Below are positions 33,441-38,407 of a stretch of DNA of 38,407 nucleotides, piece after piece. Each line of letters begins with the position of its first letter. Positions within the stretch are counted from its first letter, which is position 1. Source of the DNA: Micromonospora sp. HK10 (GTDB lineage Bacteria > Actinomycetota > Actinomycetes > Mycobacteriales > Micromonosporaceae). Below the pieces are notes generated by a model. That model was not told where the DNA came from. It did no database searches and worked only from the letters and a program-made list of their open reading frames with translations. Both the position numbers and the translations under genes were made by a program. Location: NCBI RefSeq assembly GCF_000982955.1, contig NZ_KQ058712.1, positions 1 through 38,407 on the forward strand, read 5' to 3'.

Positions 33441-34199
33441 GTGTCCGCCGGGGCGGTGACAGGGGTTGCGCTGCTCGGCGCGCTGGCCGGCTGGCTCGCC
33501 GTCCCGCTCGCCGGCCGCTACCTGCCCCGCGCCTCCACCCCCGCTACATCGCTCGTGCCGCCGTCGCCGTCGCCGTCGCCGTCGGTGCCCGTGCCGTCGC
33601 CGTCGCCGTCGGTGCCCGTGCCGTCGTCGTCCGCGGTCGGGGCGGCCGTCCGGACCGGAGGACCGGGGCGGACACCTGGACGGGTCACCTTGACCGCCGT
33701 CGGGGCGGTGGTGTTCGGCGGCCTCGCCGCCGCCCGGGACGGCGATCCCGCGTTGCCGGCGTACCTGCTGGTCGGGGCGATCGGGCTGGTGCTCGCGCTG
33801 GTGGACCTGGCCTGCCTGCGCCTGCCCGATCCTCTCGTGGCACTCGCCGCCGGGTGCGGTGCGCTCGGCGTGTTCGTCGCGGCGCTGGTCACCGGGGCCG
33901 CCGGCGGGCTGCTGGCCGCGCTGGCCGGCGCCGCGCTCTCGTTCGGCTGTTACGCGCTGCTGGCCGTGCTGCCCGGCTCCCGGCTCGGCTTCGGCGACGT
34001 GAAGCTCGCCGCCGCGCTCGGCCTACCGCTCGGCTGGCTGGGCTGGTCGGCGCTGGGCCTCGGGCTGATCCTGCCGCACCTGCTCAACGGCGTTGTCGTG
34101 CTCGCCCTGCTGGCCACCCGCCGGGTACGCCGGGACACCGCCCTGCCGTTCGGCCCGGCGATCCTCGTGGGTGCGTGGCTGGCGGTGCTGCTGGCCTGA
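33441..34199 (+). CDS. Prepilin peptidase (A24 family), without methyltransferase domain
   Basis: 252 residues, polytopic. The two catalytic Asp motifs of type IV prepilin peptidases are visible: LVDLACLRLPDPL (Asp followed by the LPD motif) and GFGDVKLAAALGLPLGW (GxGDxK). The enzyme cuts the leader peptides of type IV or Tad pilins at the membrane. The usual N-terminal zinc and methyltransferase portion is absent; instead, the first helix is followed by about 40 residues of Ser/Pro/Val repeats (SPSPSVPVP twice, encoded by two perfect 27-bp units at 33567-33620). No pilin or assembly genes are in the window, so its substrate must be elsewhere. GTG 33441 is 11 nt after the eamA-type stop. Confidence 0.8.
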   Translation: MSAGAVTGVALLGALAGWLAVPLAGRYLPRASTPATSLVPPSPSPSPSVPVPSPSPSVPVPSSSAVGAAVRTGGPGRTPGRVTLTAVGAVVFGGLAAARDGDPALPAYLLVGAIGLVLALVDLACLRLPDPLVALAAGCGALGVFVAALVTGAAGGLLAALAGAALSFGCYALLAVLPGSRLGFGDVKLAAALGLPLGWLGWSALGLGLILPHLLNGVVVLALLATRRVRRDTALPFGPAILVGAWLAVLLA

Positions 34200-34284
34200 C
34201 CGGACGGCAGGTGCGCGGCGGGTGCGTTGCCCGGCGGGTGCGTTGGCGGGCCGATGCGTCTGCGCGGCGGGTGGGTGCCCATCC

Positions 34285-34412
34285 GGCGCGTTGCCTGTCC
34301 GGCGCGTTGCCCGTTCGGCGCGTTGCCCGTTCGGCGCGTTGCCTGTCCGGCGCGTTGCCCGTTCGGCGCGTTGCCCGTTCGGCGCGTTGCCTGTCCGGCG
34401 CGCCGCCCGTCC
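34285..34412. repeat. 16-bp tandem repeat with a 48-bp higher-order period
   Basis: Eight 16-bp units: type A (GGCGCGTTGCCTGTCC) and type B (GGCGCGTTGCCCGTTC) in the order A-B-B-A-B-B-A plus one decayed unit. It is in the gene-free stretch 34200-34787 (588 bp) between two convergent genes. Open frames through it (both strands) arise from the repeat and show no other coding sign. Confidence 0.92.
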
Positions 34413-34455
34413 GGCCGCGCCGCCGACCCTCGGGGAAAGGCGATGCTCGTGATGA

Positions 34456-34493
34456 ATATGCCGCACAGGCATCTTTATGCCGCTGAGGCATAT
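34456..34493. repeat. Paired palindromes ATGCC-N5-GGCAT, repeated 19 bp apart
   Basis: ATATGCC-N5-GGCAT (34456-34472), then CTTT, then ATGCC-N5-GGCATAT (34477-34493). The two hairpins are themselves mirror related, so the whole 38 bp is close to a palindrome (outer ATATGCC/GGCATAT). This is AT-richer than the surroundings. It looks like a dispersed REP-like or operator element. Function unknown. Confidence 0.75.
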
Positions 34494-34582
34494 CGCTTCC
34501 AAGTGGTCGGCCGGGTGGCAAGGCCCTCTTTGGCGCTCACCCGGCATCGCCAGCTGCCGTTGCCTGCGCGCCGGAGCCCACC

Positions 34583-34666
34583 GCCCTGGCATCGCGCGGT
34601 CGGGCCCGCTGCCCTGGCATCGCGCGGTCGGGCCCGCTGCCCTGGCATCGCGCGGTCGGATGCGCT
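34583..34666. repeat. 28-bp tandem repeat, three copies
   Basis: Units at 34583-34610 and 34611-34638 are identical (starting GCCCTGGCATCGCGCGGTCG); the third, 34639-34666, differs near its end. Same gene-free stretch as the 16-bp repeats. Confidence 0.9.
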
Positions 34667-34715
34667 GCCCGAGTCTGCCCGGCCGGACCGGGCTACCCTG
34701 CCCGGGCCGATTCAC

Positions 34716-34756
34716 CGCGACCGCACGCGAGCGCGAGGTGCGCGACCGCACGCGAG
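34716..34756. repeat. 16-bp direct repeat, two copies 25 bp apart
   Basis: CGCGACCGCACGCGAG at 34716-34731 and again at 34741-34756. Fourth repeat family in the 34200-34787 stretch, next to the 3' end of the EndoQ-UvrD gene. Confidence 0.85.
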
Positions 34757-34787
34757 GACCGCGCACAAGCCCAGGCCGACCTCGCGG

Positions 34788-37700
34788 TCAGATCAGCCGC
34801 AGCTGGCGGTCCCGGGGCCGGCGGGTCTCGGCCTCACCGAACCGTTCGAACAGGCCCGGGTCGATCACGTCGAGGAAGGGCGAGGGGCGGCAGTCCCGTT
34901 CGGTGCCGTGCCGGCTGCGGCGCGCCGCGTGGCTGACGTACAGCCGGTCCTGGGCGCGGGTGAGCCCGACGAAGAAGAGCCGGCGCTCCTCGGCGACCGC
35001 GTCCTCGCCCGGCTCCTGGCCGGGCCAGCGCAGCGGGAGGAGTCCGTCCTCGGCGCCGACCAGGAAGACCACCGGAAACTCCAGGCCCTTGGCCGCGTGC
35101 AGGGTGAGCAGGGTGACCGCCTCGGCCCGCGGGTCGAGGGCGTCCACCTCGGCGCCGGTGGCGAGCTGGGAGAGGAACAGCCCGAGGTCGTCGCCGCAGC
35201 GCCGGGCCAGCGGGGTGAGCAGGTCCACCGCCGTGCGGACGTCCTCGGGGCGTACCGCGCCGGAGCCGTCGAGGGTCGGCACGGCGAAACGTTCCGCCAG
35301 CACCTGCCCGGCCAGCCGGACCCGGGCCGGCAGTGAGCCGTCCAGCCCGGCGTGCCGCAGCTCGCGGGCGATGGCCGGCACGCCCGGCCGGTCCCGGAGC
35401 CGGTCGTGTGAGCGCTTCTGCACCGGGATGTTGGCCCGGGCCAGCGCGTCCACGACCGGTGCCGCCTGCGAGTCGGTGCGGTAGAGCACCGCGATGTCGG
35501 AGAACGACAGCGAGGTCGACCGGCCGTCGATGCGTCCCGAGTCGAGCGAGCGGTGGGACAGGCCACCGACAAGTTCGTCGATGGTGCGTACCACGAAATC
35601 GGCCTCGTCCGCGACGGAGGCCGCCGCGTAGCGACCGACCAGCGGCGCCTCCGGGTCCAGCCGGGCCGGGTCGAGCCGGCGGCCGCGCACCAGCGACGAG
35701 GGCGCGATGGCCTGCACGGCGGCGGCCAGGATCGGCGCCGACGAGCGGTAGTTGCGGTTCAGCCGGACCAGCCGAGCGTCGGTGAAGTCCTGGGAGAAGC
35801 GCAGGAAGTAGCCGACGTCGGCGCCCCGGAACGAGTAGATCGCCTGGTCCGGGTCGCCGATCGCGCAGAGGTTGCCGTCGGCGGGGCTGAGCAGGCGCAG
35901 CAGCTCGTACTGGACCGCGTCCACGTCCTGGTACTCGTCGACGAAGATCCACTTCCAGCGGTCGCGGTACTCGCGGACCAGCTTCCGGTCCGCCTTCAGC
36001 AGCGCCACCGGCACGGTGAGCAGCTCGTCGAGGTCGACCAGGTCGTGCTTGCGCAGCAACGCGGTGTACCGCTCGTCGTCCGCACCGGCCTCCGCGCGCG
36101 TGGCGGCCCGGTCGGTGTCGTCGGCGATCCGGAAGTCCGCCGGCAGGCCGGCGGCCGCGGCGTTCTCCCGCAGGATGGTCAGGCCCAGCGAGTGGAACGT
36201 GCCCACCGTGACGTCCTCGGCCACCGGGCCGAGCAGCCCGTCGAGGCGGTGCCGCAACTCCTCGGCGGCCCGGCGGGTGAAGGTGATCGCCAGGCACTGT
36301 TCGGGGAAGACGTTCAGCTCGGCACAGAGGTACGCGATCCGGTGGGTCAGCGTCCGGGTCTTGCCGGTGCCCGGACCGGCCACGATGAGCAGCGGACCGC
36401 CCGGCGCGGACGCGGCCACCCGCTGCATCGCGTCGAGCCGGTCCAGCAGGCCGGTGCCGACCTCCTCCATGCCGGCCAGCATCGGCTCGAACGGCTCGTG
36501 CGGGGACGGCGCCGGCGCGATCGGTGGCGCCGGCGGCGGGGCCGGCTTGCGCTTCGGCTCCGCCTTGACCGCCGCCGCGCGCCGGGCCTTCGGCCTGGCC
36601 GCCGGCTCCGCGGGCTTCCGCTGCGCGGGCACGGGTACGTCGAAGAGGGTCTCCTGCCCACCCGACGCGCCGCCCCCGGCGCCGCCCAGCTCGGCCGGGT
36701 CGAAGAGGGTGATGACGCCGTACTCGCCGTCGTAGCCGGGGATCCGGCGCACCTCACCGCGGCGTAGCCGGCCGATGCCCTCGGCGAGCAGCTCGCCACC
36801 GACCCGGCCGATCTCGTCCAGCGGGGTGCTGGTCAGGATCTCCAGCTCCGGGCCGAGCGCGGCGACCAGCTCGTTGAGCCGGCCCTCGACCTTCTTCGAG
36901 CGGGCACCCACCTTGTTGATCTCACCGAGGAGCTCCGCCAGCGGCACCAGATGGGTCACCGCGCGGGCGTGCCCCGGCCGGTGCCCCGCGGGCCGGTCGG
37001 CCAACTCCTCGACCCGGCTGAGTACGCCCACCGTCAGCGGCTTGCCGCACTCCGGGCAGCGACCGCCGGCCTGCCGGGTCCGCTCCGGGGACCAGTTCAC
37101 CCCGCAGAGCCGGTGCCCGTCGGCGTGGTACTTGCCCTCCTCCGGGAAGAACTCGATGGTGCCGGCCAGGCCGTCCCCGGTGCGCAGCGCCTCCCGGATC
37201 GCGAAGTAGTCGCGGGCCGAGTGGAACACGGTGGCCTCGCGGGCCAGCGCGGGCGGCGAGTGCGCGTCCGAGTTCGAAACCAGCTGGTAGCGGTCGAGGC
37301 TGCCGACCCGCCAGTTCATCTCCGGGTCGGAGGAGAGCCCGGTCTCCACCGCGAAGACGTGCCCGGCCAGGTCGGCATAGCAGTCGGCGATGGCGTCGAA
37401 GCCGGACTTGGAGCCGAGCGCGGAGAACCAGGGCGTCCAGATGTGCGCCGGCACCAGGTAGCCGTCCGGGCTGGCCTCCAGGGTGATCTCCAGCAGGTCC
37501 CGGGAGTCGAGGCCGAGGATCGGGCGGCCGTCGGAGCCGAGGTTGCCGATCCGGCCCAACGCGGCGTTGAACCGGGCCACCGCGGCCAGATCGGGCAGGT
37601 AGATCAGATGGTGCACCTTGCGGGTCCGGTCGTCGCGCTTGTAGATCGTGGAGATCTCCACGCTGAGCATGAACCGCACCGGGTCCGCCTCCGCCCCGGC

Positions 37701-38000
37701 GGCCAGCCGCGGTGGCAGCCGGCGGGCGATGTCCCGCTCCGCCTCCGGGCTGAGCCGGTAGAGGCCGGGCTCGGCCGGGTGCAGCGTCTCCCGCAGGTGG
37801 TCGTACCAGGCGGGATGGGTGAAGTCACCGGTGCCGAGAACGCCGACGCCCTTGCGCCGGGCCCACCAACCGAGGTTCGGCAGGGTCAGGTCACGGCTGC
37901 ACGCGCGCGAGTACTTCGAGTGGATGTGCAGATCCGCGACGAATGGCGGGAGGCCACCGGGGGGTGCGGCGCTGAACGGAGGCACGCCGCATCCTGTCAC
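34788..38000 (-). CDS. Fusion of an EndoQ-like PHP endonuclease to a UvrD/Rep-type helicase
   Basis: 1070 residues. Residues 20-435 are EndoQ-like: PHP metal motifs DLHIHSKYSRA, GTGDFTHP, SVEIST, KVHHLIYLP, VPAHIWTPW and SNSDAHSP, then GLDSRDLLE, and the Cys motif with C299, C315 and C318 (GRCPECGKPLTVGVLSRVEELAD) typical of EndoQ. EndoQ enzymes cut 5' of deaminated bases and abasic sites. Residues 436-515 are a basic Pro/Ala linker with QETLF (449-453). Residues 520-1065 carry all SF1A helicase motifs: AGPGTGKT (541-548), VDEYQD (687-692), AIGDPDQAIYSFRGA, LNRNYRSS, LTLHAAKGLEFPVV and FFVGLTRAQDRLYVSHA. So one chain should nick at lesions and unwind. GTG 38000 is the longest start; GTG 37985 is possible. 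Fusion is in one uninterrupted frame. Confidence 0.9.
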   Translation of the reverse strand: MTGCGVPPFSAAPPGGLPPFVADLHIHSKYSRACSRDLTLPNLGWWARRKGVGVLGTGDFTHPAWYDHLRETLHPAEPGLYRLSPEAERDIARRLPPRLAAGAEADPVRFMLSVEISTIYKRDDRTRKVHHLIYLPDLAAVARFNAALGRIGNLGSDGRPILGLDSRDLLEITLEASPDGYLVPAHIWTPWFSALGSKSGFDAIADCYADLAGHVFAVETGLSSDPEMNWRVGSLDRYQLVSNSDAHSPPALAREATVFHSARDYFAIREALRTGDGLAGTIEFFPEEGKYHADGHRLCGVNWSPERTRQAGGRCPECGKPLTVGVLSRVEELADRPAGHRPGHARAVTHLVPLAELLGEINKVGARSKKVEGRLNELVAALGPELEILTSTPLDEIGRVGGELLAEGIGRLRRGEVRRIPGYDGEYGVITLFDPAELGGAGGGASGGQETLFDVPVPAQRKPAEPAARPKARRAAAVKAEPKRKPAPPPAPPIAPAPSPHEPFEPMLAGMEEVGTGLLDRLDAMQRVAASAPGGPLLIVAGPGTGKTRTLTHRIAYLCAELNVFPEQCLAITFTRRAAEELRHRLDGLLGPVAEDVTVGTFHSLGLTILRENAAAAGLPADFRIADDTDRAATRAEAGADDERYTALLRKHDLVDLDELLTVPVALLKADRKLVREYRDRWKWIFVDEYQDVDAVQYELLRLLSPADGNLCAIGDPDQAIYSFRGADVGYFLRFSQDFTDARLVRLNRNYRSSAPILAAAVQAIAPSSLVRGRRLDPARLDPEAPLVGRYAAASVADEADFVVRTIDELVGGLSHRSLDSGRIDGRSTSLSFSDIAVLYRTDSQAAPVVDALARANIPVQKRSHDRLRDRPGVPAIARELRHAGLDGSLPARVRLAGQVLAERFAVPTLDGSGAVRPEDVRTAVDLLTPLARRCGDDLGLFLSQLATGAEVDALDPRAEAVTLLTLHAAKGLEFPVVFLVGAEDGLLPLRWPGQEPGEDAVAEERRLFFVGLTRAQDRLYVSHAARRSRHGTERDCRPSPFLDVIDPGLFERFGEAETRRPRDRQLRLI

Positions 38001-38079
38001 GCCCGGTCCCCCGCCCGCCCGTCGCCACGCGTACGGGTGACCTGAGCAATGCGGTGCTGGACTGCGTGGCCGCCGCGCG

Positions 38080-38407
38080 CTATGGGGCGCGCAGCTCGAC
38101 GAGGGTCACCTCGGGTGGGGCGCCGACCCGGACCGGCGGGCCCCAGAAGCCGGCGCCGTTGGTCACGTAGACCGTGGTGCCGTCCACCTCGCCCAGCCCG
38201 GAGACCACCGGCTGCTGCAACCCGACGAGCAGGTTGAACGGCGCCATCTGACCCCCGTGGGTGTGCCCGGAGAGCTGCAGGTCCACGCCGAATTTCGCGG
38301 CTTCGTGGGCGGCCACCGGCTGGTGGGCGAGGAGCACCACGGGGCGGCTCGGGTCGCGGTCGCCGAGGGCGGCGGCGTAGTCCGCCGGAGCGGCCAGGCC
38401 GGTGCCG
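38080..38407 (-). CDS. Metallophosphoesterase (calcineurin-like), 5' part outside window
   Basis: The last 108 codons of a gene that continues beyond the right edge; the frame stays open from 38407. The fragment has VVLLAHQPVAAHEAA and LQLSGHTHGGQMAPFNLLVG, the GHTHxxQ metal-binding end of the YkuE-like metallophosphatase family, then a C-terminal beta sheet (TTVYVTNGAGFWGPPVRVGAPPEVTLVEL). In this family the enzyme is often anchored to the membrane by N-terminal helices, which are not in view. Lies 79 nt upstream of the EndoQ-UvrD start, in the same direction. Confidence 0.9.
   Translation of the reverse strand, partial: GTGLAAPADYAAALGDRDPSRPVVLLAHQPVAAHEAAKFGVDLQLSGHTHGGQMAPFNLLVGLQQPVVSGLGEVDGTTVYVTNGAGFWGPPVRVGAPPEVTLVELRAP

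Noticed and set aside
34285..34412. Tandem repeats considered as a CRISPR array
   Set aside because: Units are adjacent with no variable spacers and no cas genes nearby.
34023..34766. Minus-strand frame of 247 codons through the repeat stretch
   Set aside because: It overlaps the prepilin peptidase gene on the other strand and consists mostly of repeat-derived AERATRRTGNAP units; no start signal or domain.

Overview
The window is high-GC actinobacterial DNA, most probably from Micromonosporaceae (Micromonospora-like). Three things support this: almost every codon ends in G or C; a mycothiol-type (MDMPI) enzyme and an AfsR/SARP regulator are present; and the gene order ponA - GT87 membrane protein - rpsF - ssb - rpsR - rplI - dnaB matches the Rv0050-Rv0058 region of Mycobacterium tuberculosis. 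The genus is an inference; the conserved backbone is read from the proteins.

Layout. 1-10.6 kb: 3' end of a class A penicillin-binding protein, a GT-C membrane protein, a convergent pair (a second polytopic membrane protein overlapping an endonuclease IV gene), a 692-bp leader, the rpsF-ssb-rpsR-rplI operon with a strong terminator, and a repeat-rich membrane protein. 10.6-13.9 kb: dnaB, whose P-loop is split by a 472-residue class 3 intein with a LAGLIDADG endonuclease. 13.9-20.6 kb: an unknown membrane protein, an MDMPI-family protein, a zinc-ribbon protein coupled to a phosphoribosyltransferase, another GT87 protein, and a GGDEF-EAL protein. 20.6-27.1 kb: an AfsR/SARP regulator followed by molybdenum cofactor genes moaC-mog-moeA-moaE. 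27.1-34.2 kb: GT87, DoxX, GNAT, an AAA ATPase flanked by twin palindromes, an LppU-like protein, an EamA transporter and a prepilin peptidase. 34.2-34.8 kb: a gene-free, repeat-dense stretch. 34.8-38.4 kb: a 1070-residue fusion of an EndoQ-like PHP nuclease to a UvrD-type helicase, then the 3' part of a metallophosphoesterase gene.

How the genes work together. The left part is housekeeping: cell wall synthesis, ribosome assembly and replication. The rpsF leader can fold so that its Shine-Dalgarno is paired and a CCG triplet is bulged, as expected for S6:S18 feedback. DNA-damage repair appears twice, as endonuclease IV and as the EndoQ-UvrD fusion. Four molybdenum cofactor genes lie together without moaA or moaD. 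Several genes have a TAnnnT box 6-9 nt before the start codon, suggesting leaderless transcripts.

The most interesting items are the EndoQ-UvrD fusion with a clamp-binding-like motif at the junction, the class 3 intein together with a codon-usage scar at the second classical DnaB intein site, the rpsF leader, the twin palindromes around the AAA ATPase start, and the cysteine-free S18 in the main ribosomal operon.
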